DNA of 64,000 nucleotides. Origin: Monosiga brevicollis MX1. Its lineage: Eukaryota; Opisthokonta; Choanoflagellata; Craspedida; Salpingoecidae. The notes under the pieces are model-generated. The model did not search any database and was not told the origin of the DNA. It saw nothing but the letters and a program-made list of their open reading frames with translations. Where the stretch lies: positions 697,542-761,541 of the forward strand of contig NW_001865053.1 in assembly GCF_000002865.3 (NCBI RefSeq), given 5' to 3'. Each line of letters opens with the position of its first letter. Position 1 is the first letter of the stretch. A program made the position numbers and the translations under genes. Shown in pieces: positions 14,858-28,002 of the stretch.

Positions 14858-17800
14858 ATGTCGGCGGAGCTTGCTCGGGCCCTGAGGGCCAGTCTTTCAG
14901 CTGGTATGTACGCTTGGGATCCCGCAGCTCCACTCATCAAACCTGCTGAGGTTGTGGTCCTAGGTTCGATTAGCCCTCATCTTGTGTTTCTCGACTGGTT
15001 GCAACAGATGCCAAGGCCCGCCATGATGCCTCGGAATGGCTTGAACAATACAAGCAAAGCAACCGCGTAGGTAGCCTGCGACCCGCAACGCAGCGCCTTG
15101 TGCGCCTCTGCCCACGATCGAGCTCTTACATCTGTTACATTTGACACCGTCATGTGGGCGCAGGGCGGTTTTATGCGAGCTCTGGCTCTTGAGCTGCAAA
15201 ATGTCGAGCGCAACCAGCAAATTCGCCAGCAAGCCGGTTTGCAGCTCAAAAACTCCCTCACGGGTCAGCACGACAACGTGCGTGACGAGGACATTCAAAA
15301 CTGGATGATGATTTCCCACGAGGACCGCGAAGCCATCAAGCAGGCCATCGTGGGCACGCTCGGCACGGAGCAAGGCACCACATCCACCGCTGCTCAGGTA
15401 AGCAGACCAGGACCTGATCCGGGGCTTTGACCAGTGCTCATTGAACATTCCCACGTCTTTTGCATGGTTCATCCGGCCTCATCCTGGTTCGTATCGGACT
15501 ACCTTTTCGACCACCTCTTTGACAGGTTATTGCGGCCATCGCCCTCATTGAGATCCCTCAAAACTCGTGGATGGACGTGGTGCCCAACCTTCTGAACATG
15601 GTCGGCGCCGCGGCGGCCAGTGAGGCCCAAAAAGTGGCTGGCCTTCAAGCTGTGGGCTACATTACTGATGATATCACCAAAATTGTGTGTTTTCGCTGCT
15701 CCACGCGCTCGTGTTCCGTGTTATACTGCGACCTTGCTTGTCATCGCACGGCGTTGTTGGTCACTCACGCTTGGCAACCGCCTGACGTCTGCAGAACCCG
15801 GATTTGCTGACAGCACATGCCAATACCCTGTTGACAACCATCATGCGGTTGATCAGCGAGGATCCATCAGCTCACGTGAAGAAGGCTGCTGTGGCCACTC
15901 TCAACAACTCACTGGAGTTTTGTGAGCAAAACTTTCAGAACGAGGTTGAGCGCAACACCATCATGTCTTTCATCTGCAATGCCACCCTGCAGCCCGAGGC
16001 TGACGTCAAGGTCGCTGCCATTCAATGTCTGGTTCGCATCGTCGACTTGTACTACGAGCAAGTCCACGCCTATATGCGCGAGGGTCTCTATCCCATCACC
16101 ATTGCCGCCATTCAGTCGGACAACATGGACGCCGTCAAGCAGGGCATCGAGTTCTGGACTACCGTTGCCGATGTCGTACGTCCTTTGTTGACGCGGGGGG
16201 ATTTCCATAAATTTAGGGCCTTGCCTTGCATTTGAATCTGCGCTTAATGCAGTTCATGAGAGCGGGGGCGGGAGGAGGGCTTCGCCGTCCTGCTTACACC
16301 ATGCGACTTATCTCTGTCCTATAGGAAATCGAACTGCAGGATGCAGCCGATGAGGCTCGCGATCGTGGCGAGACGCCCGAGCACACAAGCAAGCACTACT
16401 GCCAGGGTGCACTTGAGCAGCTCCTGCCCAACCTGCTCAAGTCGCTTGCCGTGCAGGACGAGGATGATGATGAGGTCAGGACATCCCTTACCATGTCTGA
16501 CTCCCCGGTTGCAGCACTTGTTGGCGGCGAGCCGTTGCTCTCGACCGCCTCATGTGCCTCGCTTTGCCCTCGTTTTCCGGTCGCGCGCGCGCGCGTGCCT
16601 GCCTGCCTGCAATCGTGACTCATCTCCAAACATCTCGGGAACCATAGGATGAATTCACCGTGTCAAAGGCCGCTGCCGTGTGCCTGGCGTCATTGTCAGA
16701 ATGCTGTGGCGATCCTGTTTTCAACGCTTGCGTGCCTTTTGTGGAACAGAACTTGGCCAACTCAGATTGGCGCTTCCGTGATGCCTCGGTGCTGGCCTTT
16801 GGCAACATTTTGCGTGGTCCCACCCAAGAGACCGTCAAGGCCGTGACCAACCAAGCCCTCCTTCCCCTTTTGGGCTTTGCTCAAGATCCCTCCACAATTG
16901 TCCAGGACAGTTTGGCCTGGATGCTGGGTGTTATTTGCGATCTTTTCCCTGACATTGTTCTGCAGCCAGCTGTTCTGCCCTCGGTTCTTGGGGCCATGTC
17001 CCAGGGCTTGCAGAGCGAGCCCCGTGTGGCCGTCAACGTCTGCCATGCGCTCTGCTTCCTCGTTGAGGGTGCCTATATGGTGGCCCTCGACAACCTAGGC
17101 CAGCACGAGGAAGAGGTTAACACGAATGCGCTCTCGAGCTCCCTGGGCCAGATTCTGCCCGCCCTTTTCACGACCATTGATCGCGATGATGTGATGGAGA
17201 GCAACCTCCGCTCCGCCGCCTATGAGGCCTTGGCGGCTGGCCTGCAGTTCTCTCCTTCGGACTGCTACAATCTGGTGATCCAGGCTATCGAGTCGGTTCT
17301 GTCCCGTCTTCAGTCCACTGTCACCATGTCCGTGTCCTCCCAAGACGACATGCGTCAGTTTGCCGAGGTCATGTCGGGTCTTCTTTCCGTTCTCCAGGTT
17401 GGTGCCTTTATCCGGCTGTTGTCGGGGCTACGTCATAGCGCTTCTCTCGTCAATCAAGATGTCACTTCCATCTTATCGTGTACAACCTTGTGTAGACGGG
17501 CATTCGCCGCCTGGGCCAGCAAGATTTGCAAATGGTGGCTGGTTCTATTGTGGAGGTGCGGCGCGTGTTCGCTTTTTCTGCTCCACCGCGTGTTTTGCCA
17601 GCCAAGACCCGTGCAGTAGACCCTTACGATCTTCCATTCCGGCTTTGTGCTCACATGCCTAACCTGGTTGGCAATTCATCTGGTGTTGATGTGCAGCTTC
17701 TGGTCCAAGTGCTGTCCTCGCGCCAATACGACAGCAGCAGTGTCGTCGAGGATGCTCTAGTGACGCTGGACGCGCTGGTGGAAGGTGTGTAAGACGTCTG

Positions 17801-18607
17801 CATGCGCCTTGCACCTGTTTGGTGGAACCAGCGCTTCGTTTGTGATAACCAACGCTTGGATCTCACCTGCATGCCCTCGCTGGCCCCACTGTAGGTTGCC
17901 AAGCCAACTTTGAGCCATTTGTAGAACGCGTCAAGCCGTTTGTGTTGGAAGCGATTCGCCAAGTGCAGCACGGCGATACTTGCTTTGTGGCCGTGGGTTT
18001 GGCTGGTGATATTTGCCGACAGCTGGGCGAGAAGTGCCTGCCCCACTGCCCCGATTTTATGAACGAGCTGCTGCAGGCGCTCATGGCTTCGGAGGTGGAC
18101 CGCAAGGTCAAGCCTGCCGTGCTTTCTGCGTTTAACGACGTGGCGCTGGCCATTGGCCCCAACTTTGGTCAGTTTTTGGGCGTTGTATTCAACGTGCTGG
18201 CACAGGCGTCTCAAGCTGCCGTGGATCCGGAGGATGATGACGAGGACACGATCGAGTTTTTGAACGAACTGCGTACGGGTCTGCTGGAGGCATACACTGG
18301 CATTGTCCAAGCCATGGCGGGCGAGTCGATGCAGCTGACGCCGGCACTTTCGGAGATGGGCCCACAGTTGCAAGGACTGCTCAACTTTATGATGCAGATT
18401 GCAGAACGGGAAATGTCGGACGAGGTTGTGCGTCTTAGCTGCGGCATGATCGGGGATCTGTCGCAGGTATTTGGCAAGGCCATCGGCCCTTACCTGGCCC
18501 CACAATATCTCCAGGTGTTGAATGGTCGTGCCATCGCCTCTGCCGATGAGGCCACCCGTACCATGGGCAAGTACATGATGCACCATGCTGCCAAGGCCCG
18601 GGCATAA
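14858..18607 (+). CDS. KPNB1: Importin subunit beta-1 (karyopherin beta)
   Basis: The ATG at 14858 opens MSAELARALRASLSA and is spliced to AKARHDASEWLEQYKQSN, the usual importin-beta N terminus. HEAT repeats then run to the end: RNQQIRQQAGLQLKNSL, AAIALIEIPQNSWMDVVPNL, HVKKAAVATLNNSLEFCEQN, and the acidic loop DEDDDEDEF near 16455-16655. The large exon 16660-17400 carries DWRFRDASVLAFGNILRGPT. The C-terminal exon at 17900-18607 ends HHAAKARA with a TAA. The full length is near the roughly 870 residues expected. The protein carries importin-alpha/NLS cargo through nuclear pores and is released by RanGTP. At least seven introns are visible. Codon choice is strongly C/G-ending, fitting high expression. 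It is transcribed in the same direction as the downstream PMCA gene. Confidence 0.95.
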
Positions 18608-19268
18608 GCTTTGTTTGTGGCTGGAATGTCCAGCGCATTTTCTTCCATTCTTTCTTGTACCTCTCCTATCGTGTCTGATAAATTTCCTGCCCGCTGGCTT
18701 GTGGTTGTGCCAATTCCTCTTTGTCTCGGAATGGGCAGGGAGAAAGCTTTTTATGTCTTCTCTACATTTGGTCTGTGCCCGCCTAATTTCCATTTTTCCC
18801 GCCATGTCTCCACCATGTCATGTCAATTCTTGCGTACGGTTTCCCAACCCCCCCCCCTTTTTTTCTAATGGCGGGGGTTCATGCTGTTTTGTTGTGCCTG
18901 ATGCCTTTCCTGCCTATCGTGTCTTTTGGGTTGTGCCTGCCTTGTTTCGAGTCGATGTCTCTAGTCAACAATCAGCATCACTTCTTGGATCTTTCGTCCC
19001 AACTCACCAGCTGGAAGTCTTTGAGATGTAAAAAGGGAGAGAAAGAAAGGAATAAGTCATCTGGCGAAGGTCTTTCGGCTGCGGCCTTTTCCGTCCTAGC
19101 CCAGATCCTTGAGTTGTACAACCAAACTGGACTCTGTTTTAAAGACTGACGTGCCAACCACTGTTTGTCAATTGGGTGCGGCTCTGCTGATACCGACAAC
19201 AGAAGCCAGTCTTCATGAAACGCGAGCGAGAGAATCTTCATTACCACACGTGACAGAGAGAGAGAGAG

Positions 19269-19327
<59 letters not shown>

Positions 19328-20421
19328 CAAGAAAAAGGAGTAAAAAACAAACTTGTCGTTGACAACCAAAATTTCTCAAACACACAAGATAGGGTTTGTT
19401 TGTGGTGTGAGTGTGTGTGATATCAACACAGTGTTTTGGGTTGAATTTTGGCGACTGTGTGTGGTGTGAACACGAGTCACGAGAGCTGGCAGGAGTTTGG
19501 ACCGCCACATCGATCGTGCGTCAGATCGTCCCTTGTCCTTGTTCTGTTCTGCTGGAGACGCCAGGACGGCGTAGACATTTTTCTTTGCCTCTTGGTCAGA
19601 GCGTGTGTGTGCCATCGCTGGGGCTGTGACTGTATCTTGCTCTTGTTGGCTGAGTTGGACAGCGCCCGCTCAGCAGCACAAAACGGAGCTGCCCTCTAAC
19701 CCTCTCTGTCCGTGGCTGCTGCCGTCTGTTTGCTCGACAGTCTGGCTGCCTGGCCACTCAACCCAGTCATCCCGTCGTTCGTACGGTGCACAAACCATTC
19801 TTCCTGACGGCCCTGAGAAGCGCTCGGAAGATTGCTGCCAAACCACCCCGCACCACGCTTTGCACCTGTTTGTGCTGACGGCATCACCAAAAGCGTCCAC
19901 ACCATTACAACAAAAGGACCAACCCTTTATGCGCACATGCTATCCATTACAACCAACGGCTACGCAGCCCCTTGCTCTGGCTGACGGCACAGCCACAACC
20001 TCGATCATACCCTCGCTCCCTCCACTTCTTCTCCTTGCTGAGGTGCCCCACCTCGCCCCGCCTCCCTTCCGGGCGCCTGGCCATGAAGCGTGGGACACCT
20101 GTTCATCCGGCGGGTATGTCCTCCCTCTTTTGTCCCTCTGTTGTTACACTCACTCTCTCTTTCTCTCTTGATTTTCTCTCTCTCTCTTTCTGTGTGTCTC
20201 TCTCTGTCTTGTCTCTCTGTGTGTCTCTCTCTTTGTCATTTTTCTCCTCTTTGACCTTGGGTCCTTGCTGGCCTTGTTTCCGGTTGGCTTTGGCGCCTTG
20301 CGCGGGACGGTGGTCATCACCACTCTTGGCAATTGCTCTTGGGCGGATAAAGCGAGTCTGTTGCTCGGTGCTGTTCATGTTTGCATTTTGTGTGTGAGTC
20401 CATCTCCCTCTGTGTGAAACC

Positions 20422-20457
<36 letters not shown>

Positions 20458-20626
20458 GGCTCCAACACTTCTCTCTCTCTCTCTGCCCTTATTTCTTTTT
20501 TTCTTTTTCTTTTTCCTCTTTGTTTGGGACTCACTTACTCGCCCAGCACACTCATTCTCCCCGGTCGCCGCAGCATGCAAAGGCTCACTGGTGTGTGTCA
20601 TGCTTTTAGAATCCCCGGACAGCGCC
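18608..20626. other. Long intergenic / upstream region of the PMCA gene with GA, CT and TG tracts
   Basis: This 2.0-kb spacer carries the importin-beta 3' UTR and the PMCA 5' region. It holds a C run at 18847-18857, a pure GA tract (about 19257-19324), CT-rich stretches (20145-20240 and 20470-20520), and a TG microsatellite (about 20424-20455). Open frames here (for example 19605-20171) are composition-driven. Untranslated 5' exons of PMCA are possible but not demonstrable. Confidence 0.5.
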
Positions 20627-23600
20627 ATGGCCTCTCCTTCCCCACCTCCCGCTTCCAAAGCGGTTGCCCAGGTCCGCCCCTCCCCGAGTGATGTCGCCCC
20701 CGAAGCGCGGTGGCACCGATCCTTTGCCCGTCTGGCTCACACACGGCTCCAGTCGCAGGCATCCAACAACACAACCACACAGGGCAAAAGCGACATGGGC
20801 GCCTCCAAAATTCCCGTCAAGGACCTGTACGTTCGCCACTTGCTCCCAAAACGGGCTTTTTAATTCGACCCGGTCCCTCACTGCTGCCTCCCCCGCCACC
20901 ACAACAACGCATCACCATCTTTCTCTGGTCCTTTTTTGGCACATTCATCTTCTTGTTGCCTGATCAACTTAGATATGGTATGGTTGACCCCAAAAGCGCC
21001 GAAAAATTGGCTGAGCTTGGTGGGCTCGATGCTATTGCCAAGAAACTTGATTCCAACACCGAACGCGGCCTTTCTGCCGATAAAGTCGATGAGAATCGCG
21101 CCATGTAGGTTTCCCCCACTCGCTCGTCCTGGCTCTTTCATTGGCAATTCCGATCCACTGCACATCTAGGCCCATGGTCATCTTATCCTTCTCCTTTCTT
21201 TGCCCTCTCCCTGGCTGTTTTTCAGCTACGGGATCAACAAGCTGCCCGACGTCAAGTTTCGTTCCTTCATCATGCTAGTCTGGGATGCTCTTCACGACCG
21301 AACCCTCATCATGCTCATCATTGCTGCCTGCATTTCTCTGGCCGTCGGCATGTCGACCGAAGGTTTGTCCCACCACTACCTCCTCCTCCTTTCTGCCTGT
21401 CTCATCCAAACACGTCTCGTACCCCACCCTTCCCCTCTCACGTCTTCAACTCCTCGCGCCCAGGACCCGAACTGGGTTGGAAAGATGGCGTGGCCGTTCT
21501 CGTGGCCGTCGTCCTCGTCGTCTGCATCAACAGCGGCAATGACTATCAAAAAGAAAAACAGTTCCGAGCCCTCAACGAAGCCAAAAACGACCATCCCGTC
21601 TCTGTTGTCCGCGATGGCCGTACGCAACGCATCTCCATCTACGACATTGTGGTCGGCGATATTGTTGTCCTACAGACTGGTGATATCATTCCCGCAGACG
21701 GCGTCTTTGTTTCCGGCGAGGGTGTCGAGGCGGATGAATCATCTGCCACGGGTGAGTCTGGCAACGTGAAGAAGAACGCCGACAGAGAGCCCATCTTCCT
21801 CTCTGGTACCCAGATCGCAGCCGGCAACGCCAAAATGCTTGCCATTTGTGTCGGTGAGCAATCCTTCTACGGCCAGGTCATGCTGGCCCTCCGAACCCCT
21901 GATGAAGACACTCCCCTCCAGGAAAAGCTCTCCAGGCTAGCCGACGCCATTGGTAACTTTGGTATCATCGCTGCCGTTTTCATCTTTGTCATTCAAATGA
22001 TCAAGTACTTTGCCATCAACGGCAGTGATCTCGACGGCGATGAGACCGGCAACAACGTCGTTGGTTTCTTGGTCATTGCCATCTCCATTGTCGTCGTGGC
22101 CGTGCCTGAGGGCCTACCCCTGGCCGTCACCATTGCACTCGGTTATAGCAGCCAGCACATGATGCGCGACCATAACTTAGTCCGCCATCTCGAGGCCTGT
22201 GAGACCATGGGTGGGGCGACCACCATTTGCTCCGATAAAACCGGCACTCTCACTCAAAACAAGATGGCCGTTGTCCAAGGCATGGCCCTAGACAAGACCT
22301 TTGAGCAGGACCGTAAAGGCCAGCCGAGCGGTGCTGGGCGTGCGGAGCCCTGGCCCGTCGACAAGCAAGGGCAAAGCCAGAGCCTGTCCACGGATGCTAT
22401 CAAGATGTTCCTCGATGCCCTCGCCCTCAACAGCACGGCCTATCGCAGTGAGAACAATGAGGGCGAGATCACCTTTGTTGGCAGCAAGACCGAGAGTGAG
22501 TCATGCCCGCGCGCTTACCCCTTTTCCGACTCACACTTGGCTTTGCGCGTTGAGAAGTGCAATCCTATGCTGTTCATTTTTTCATTTTTTTTTTCATTTT
22601 TTTTTCCATTTTTTTCTTTCTTTTCTCCCAATGTGTTGTGTGCTGCGATGTCCTGGCCGATTGCTGGTGGCTGATGACTGACGGCTAACGGCTTGCTTTT
22701 GATCTGATCTTTGCTGTCGTGTGCCCGCTCTCCCCCAGCTGCCCTGCTTGAGTTTGCGGAGCTGTATGGCTGCGACTTTGAGCTGCGCCGTTCTGCGGTG
22801 GATATCGCCAAGTCATTCCCTTTCAGTTCTGACATGAAGCGCATGAGCGTTGTGGTCAAGCAGTCCTTCCTTGAGGGAAATGAGCAGCTGACCTTCCACA
22901 CCAAAGGTGCCGCTGAGGTGGTGCTGAAGATGTGCGATCGTTACATCACCCCTGAAGGCAAGATTGAGACCATGTCGGACGATAAACGCCAGGAGTACGA
23001 GAAACTCTTGGCCAACCTCAACGAGCAAGCCCTGCGTGCCATCTGCATTGCAGCCCGTGGCGTGGACAGTGCCGACAAAGACATCACGCTTGACGACAAG
23101 CCAAACCTCGTGTGCATGGCCATTGCCGGCATTCAGGATCCGCTTCGGCCCGAGGTGCGCGATGCAGTGCGTCGTTGTCAAGAAGCTGGCGTCGTGGTCC
23201 GCATGGTCACTGGCGATGCGCTGGCCATTGCCAAGTCCATTGGCAAGGACTGCGGTCTGTTTGACGAGACCAAGGATCATGTCTGCCTGGAGGGCCCCAA
23301 ATTCCGAGAGATGACTCCCGCCCAGATTCAGGAGATTTTACCCAAACTTCGCATTCTGGCCCGATCCTCACCCACGGATAAGTTCAAGCTGGTCAGCGCC
23401 TTGCAGGAGCGGCGAGAGGTTGTGGCCGTGACGGGCGACGGCGTCAATGACGGCCCGGCTCTCAAGAAGGCCGATGTAGGGTTCTCCATGGGGCTTACGG
23501 GTACCGATGCAGCCAAGGAAGCCTCGGCCATTGTGCTCATGGATGACAACTTTGCCAGCATCGTCAACGCCATCAAGTGGGGACGTGGCATTTTTGATAA

Positions 23601-24834
23601 CATCCGCAAGTTTTTGCAGTTCCAGCTCACCGTCAACTTTGTGGCCATCATCATCGTCTTTGTCTCGATCATGGCTGACCCAGAGGGTCGCGTTGACAGT
23701 GCTGCCGTCAAGCCCGTCCAATTGCTCTGGATCAACATCATCATGGATTCCTTTGCGGCCCTGGCCCTGGCCACGGAGCTACCCACTGTGGAGCTGCTCA
23801 AGTTCAAGCCCTATGATCGCAACGAACCCCTCTTCACTCGCTTTGTCCAACGCCGCATGTGCTTCCAGATTGTGATGCAGTCGATCACGCTGCTCACCAT
23901 CTTGTTTGCTGGTGCGCGTTGGTTCGACTCGATGAAAGAGCCGGGTAACACAGAGAAGACCCAGTTTAGTCGCCAGCACTACACCATTGTGTTCAACACC
24001 TTTGTCTTCTCATCCCTCTTCAATCAGCTCAACTGTCGCAAACTGCGGGGTGAACTGAATGTCTTTGCAGGCTTAACCCGCCATGTCGTTTTTGTGGTGG
24101 TGTGGATCATCAGTGTCATCATTCAAATCCTGATTGTCGAGTTTGGCGGTGACTTTGTCGAGGTCTCGCGCTTGGAGCCCCACCAGTGGGGCGGTTGCAT
24201 CGTTGCAGCGGCGTTTGTCTTTGTGTGGTCTACCATCTTCAATCTTCTGCCAAAGTCCATCACGACTGGAGATTGGCCCTGGTGGACCAGTGTGCTCGAT
24301 GCGGTGGCCCGTTGTCTACCATGCCTCAAGTCGTGCCATAACCCAGACAAGCACGATGAGCAGAACTATGTGTCTGACGATCAAGACAGCCAAGGACAGG
24401 ACACAGAGCCAGTCCAGGCCCATGACCTGGATGCACCAGCTGCTGCTGCTACCGGGCATCAAGGGTCAAACGATGCAGCACTCAAGTCCCAGAGCGAGGC
24501 GGCGCCTTCTTCTACAAATGGAGGTCGTCGTGGGTCGGAGCACGACCAACTCTTGTCATCCTCCACACAGGCTGCAGCAAGCTCAGGGGCACATGCCATG
24601 CACCCTGCTGCCTTGCGTCTCCTGTCACCAGACGGCCGTTCCTCCAGTCTCTCGCATGTGGAGGTAGATATCAAGCCCGACGCTAGCCCTCAGTTGCGGC
24701 GTGCACTCACGCTGCAATCGGAGCGCATGTCTCTCGACGCCGAGGCTCGCGCTCGACACCGTTGGCAACAGGCCGTGCAGGATGTGCGCACGCAAGTCGG
24801 CGTTGTAGATGCTTTCCGTCGCCACCGTCGATGA
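20627..24834 (+). CDS. Plasma-membrane type (PMCA, P2B) calcium-transporting ATPase
   Basis: The ATG at 20627 opens MASPSPPPASKAVAQ; an alternative in-frame ATG is at 20600. Exon 1 splices to LYGMVDPKSAEKLAELGG. The P-type core is complete: the actuator TGES (ESSATGESGNVKK, about 21740), the phosphorylation motif CSDKTGTLTQNKM (about 22230), KGAAEVVLKMCDRY, and the hinge VAVTGDGVNDGPALKKADVG (about 23430). Membrane segments include AISIVVVAVPEGLPLAVTI (M4, PEGL calcium site) and LLWINIIMDSFAALALATE (M6). The large last exon (about 22739-24834) ends in a long hydrophilic tail. The final residues WQQAVQDVRTQVGVVDAF resemble the PMCA calmodulin-binding helix. It pumps Ca2+ out of the cell, and the tail is normally autoinhibitory. 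No N-terminal calmodulin site of the plant ACA type was seen. Confidence 0.95.
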
Positions 24835-25309
24835 GGTGGACGTTTCTCTTTTGTACATTTTCCCCTCTCGTGCCTGTCTGCACGCCCTGCCCTGACTTGT
24901 CCTTTACCCCGTGCCACCCGATTTCCAGTGTCCTGCCCCACTCTGTCCTTTTGTGTAGACATGTTATTTGCTGGTCACATTCTTCTTGTGTCGTTTCTTT
25001 TGCAAACAATCAACTACAAAAATCCAAGTCTTCCTGAGTGACCAGAACGCGACGCTTGGCCACACACCTTCACCCTCCGTCGACCGAATAAAGGCATATG
25101 GGGCCGCGGTCTCAGCTTCAGCTTTGCGCCCTGCGCAAGCGATTGTTGTCACTAGGCCGAACTTTCGGTACTTATGCCTAAATCAAGTAGTGGCATATTT
25201 TCGTCCTCAAAGACCCCAGCCTCGGATGCCTGCCTGTGACAAAGGGAAGAAAAAGCAGGCATCATGCATCTTGTCAGTTGCGTGGTTGCTTTGAGAGAAA
25301 CCGGGCGGG
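24835..25309. other. Convergent 3' intergenic region, PMCA / GltS-like gene
   Basis: This 475-base spacer lies between facing stops. An AATAAA at about 25087-25092 on the plus strand, 250 bases after the PMCA stop, is a candidate poly(A) signal. Nothing else was seen. Confidence 0.5.
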
Positions 25310-28002
25310 TCAGGGCGAGGGCATGGGGTCTGCGATGGCGCCCTGTCGGTCGTACCTATATTGCTTGCGAAAATAGAACCAATAAATCAACCCCCAAAAT
25401 ACCAAGGCGCCAAAGGACACGCCCGTCACTGGGGAAGCGACAGATTGGAGAGAGACACACATTTAATGATTAAATCCTAATGAGGGTTGCGCGTCGAGCC
25501 AGTCGGGCGAAGGCAAGATCTTTGAGGCTCGTACCGGCCCAGATGCCAGCCGAGGCCAGGAACGGAAGTACAGAAGCTGTCCAAAGCCCGCCGCCTACGA
25601 TAGGCTCGTGTAGAAGCTGTTTATAGGAGAACGCCTGTAGAGCCGGCGTTTCGTTATCAGGATCCACCATCCGCAGCAACAGCAAACCTGACCAAAGGAT
25701 CAGGCAACGCAAGCACAGTCAAGAAGGGGGCAAAGAAGATGATCAAGAGGCATGCGAGGTGGGGAAAGCAAGCGCCATAACAAATGACGTTGTACCAGTT
25801 GAAGTCACGCCCATGGACTGGCCTAGCTCTGCAATAGCACGCTGGACCCAGGCATCGGGCAAAACCCTTGACGCGGTGCATGCTAATCAGTGGCGAACAT
25901 TCACCGAACAAAAGAGCTGGCTGGAGTGAAAATTGCCAGAGTCCTACCTCGGGGCTATGAAGAAGAAACACACAAGGTGCCAGGCCCAGACAGCAATGAG
26001 TAAGATGGCAAAAGGTAGCAAGGCCGACTCCAAACCGTCAAACTCCATGGTCTATACCGCAACGGTGTAGGGTGTTGCATCAGGTTGCATCAGCTGAGAA
26101 GCAGTGGCAGTATAAATCTACAAATCAATCAACGTACAGCAACCGCCGACGTAATAGTGTACTCTAGGGCCAAGCCAGACACACGCTCAATCGTGTCCCG
26201 ATCGAGGGGAGGCTCTGCCGCCCACTTGTCGCAGGCTAATTGAATCTGCATGCGAACGAAGGGGCGATCAGTGGTGTCTGAGGTGCCACCCGATGAACGG
26301 TCGCAACACCCCAAGACCAAAACAAAACTCAAGAAGCACACACCAGAATTCCAGCAAACATGCAAAACGGAAAGGTGGGAAAGGCGCTAAAAAAATGATA
26401 TTCGGTCAGCCAGGCCGATTGCCCTGTGGTCGAAACAATTAAACGAGACGGGGTTGGTTTGCCATATGGAGAAATGCATGCGACAGGATAGCCAGCTGAA
26501 ACAGACCCTCCAAGAGTTCGAGCAGACGCTTGGCCGCGTAGCCAGCTAGCAGCGTCAGCGCCACTACAGCCTGAGACGGGCAGTCGCGTGAGGCAGGGCA
26601 CTCCTTATGTTCGAACCTGCAGGCAACGTGAACGATGTCATCAAAAAGTCAAGACGTACAACGTGGAAGCCAAGCGAGTCGATGGCATCGACCGGGGTAA
26701 CTTGTCGACCGGCGATGGGGCGCGAGCCCTCAGGATATATACCGCGATGAGCCTCGCCGTCTGGATAGATATGGCATCAATTTCATCAACACCGCGGTGC
26801 CCAAGGTGAGCGGTTGGCCATGGCGCAGCTTGCTAGTTGCGCGCACATATGGTCGAGCCAGCTGTCTGGTGGTCGCGACTGGCTGTCCTTGCAGGTGGCC
26901 CTCGACCTACCGCTGGGGTTTGTGTCCACCGAATCAATCCAGCGCTTGCGCACAGCCAGGTTGACGAGCAAGGTGCCAAAACAAATGCCAGAAACCAAGC
27001 CGACAGTGGCGGCACAGAGGGCCAGATCGCCTCCAGAGGAAAAGCCAAGGCTGACAAATGATTGCTTGATGCCCGCCGCTGTGCCATGCCCGCCCTCAAA
27101 GCCAAGAGCTACGACGGGGGCTACGAGCTAGCAAGCCAAGTTCACAATCAAGTGTTACGTGGGCGCTGCAGTCTTGTTGCAATGGCTGTGGGCATCGGGA
27201 CAGGGTAATAGGTCATGTGGACGTGACTTACAACGTTGCTACCCAGAGCGGGCTCGAGCAGCACGGCAGTCAAAAGAGCAGGGATGGCGTATTGGCCCCA
27301 GGCCAAGATCTGAAAAACGAGGCGTAAGATCAACAGATGCGTTGTGGCGGCGTGCCATATGGGTCGGTACGGGGCATAGAGTGGATTTCTTCGTGCGCGT
27401 GCAATGGTGGCCTCACCTGCCCATACATTAGCTGAGGTCCCGACACACGCCACACCTCGCCCACGGGCGGAATGCGCTCGCCCATAAACAGTGTGCCAAA
27501 GACGATGCAGATGAGAATGTTGGGCAGTTCCGACCAGCCTGCTGTCCATTCTAAGATCCGATTTCGGTCCCACGCCCAAACCCCCGTGCATGTTGAGCCC
27601 AGGACCGGCGAAAACATGGTGCTCACCGGCAAAACCGCGAGAGCTGAGACGATGGGGCCTACCCTGGTCGAGAAGAGGCTGGATATCGGGTTGCAGCCGC
27701 AACAGTTGCACCAACAAGAGTCCTAGCAGCCCCCCGATCAAGCTTGCGGGGACATACAGCTGCCTGTCCTCTCAAGAAGAATGGGCACGGTGAATCGGCC
27801 CAGCGGCATCGCAAAACGCCGTCTCATTTGCCCCATGCCTCTAAAGTCCCGTTCCTGTCCCAACCAACCCCACCACCACATACCGCAGCCATCGACAACG
27901 AAAGCGCAACGCATGGCCCAGATACAACAGCAGACTCAAGAAAGAAAAGGAGGCCAGGACCACCAAATACACGGGCGTCGTGGTCGTCGTCGCCTCTGCC
28001 AT
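25310..28002 (-). CDS. GltS-type sodium/glutamate symporter homologue
   Basis: The ATG at 28002 opens MAEATTTTTPVYLVVLASFS, which starts membrane segment 1. The next exon is VPASLIGGLLGLLLVQLL, aligning with the IPEPVAGG(LL) region of bacterial GltS. Further exons give ILEWTAGWSELPNILICIVF, LAWGQYAIPALLTAVLLEPA, and the family hallmark ALGFEGGHGTAAGIKQSF near 27060. DLALCAATVGLVSGICFGTL follows. The last exon ends DRQGAIADPMPSP with a TGA at 25310-25312. GltS proteins are multi-pass membrane carriers that take up glutamate with Na+. The family is best known from bacteria. Here the gene has about nine exons with standard GT-AG introns and host-like composition. Substrate and membrane are not shown by the sequence. 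Internal exon ends between 25700 and 26650 are tentative. Confidence 0.8.

Noticed and set aside
17651-18805. 384-residue minus-strand open frame over importin beta
   Set aside because: It is the shadow of the GC-biased importin-beta exons on the other strand.
19605-20171. 188-residue open frame upstream of PMCA
   Set aside because: Composition-driven, no homology, and no in-phase continuation. It could be 5' UTR at most.
26575-26650. Possible tRNA suggested by TTCGAACC
   Set aside because: No cloverleaf arms or matching acceptor stem could be built around it.
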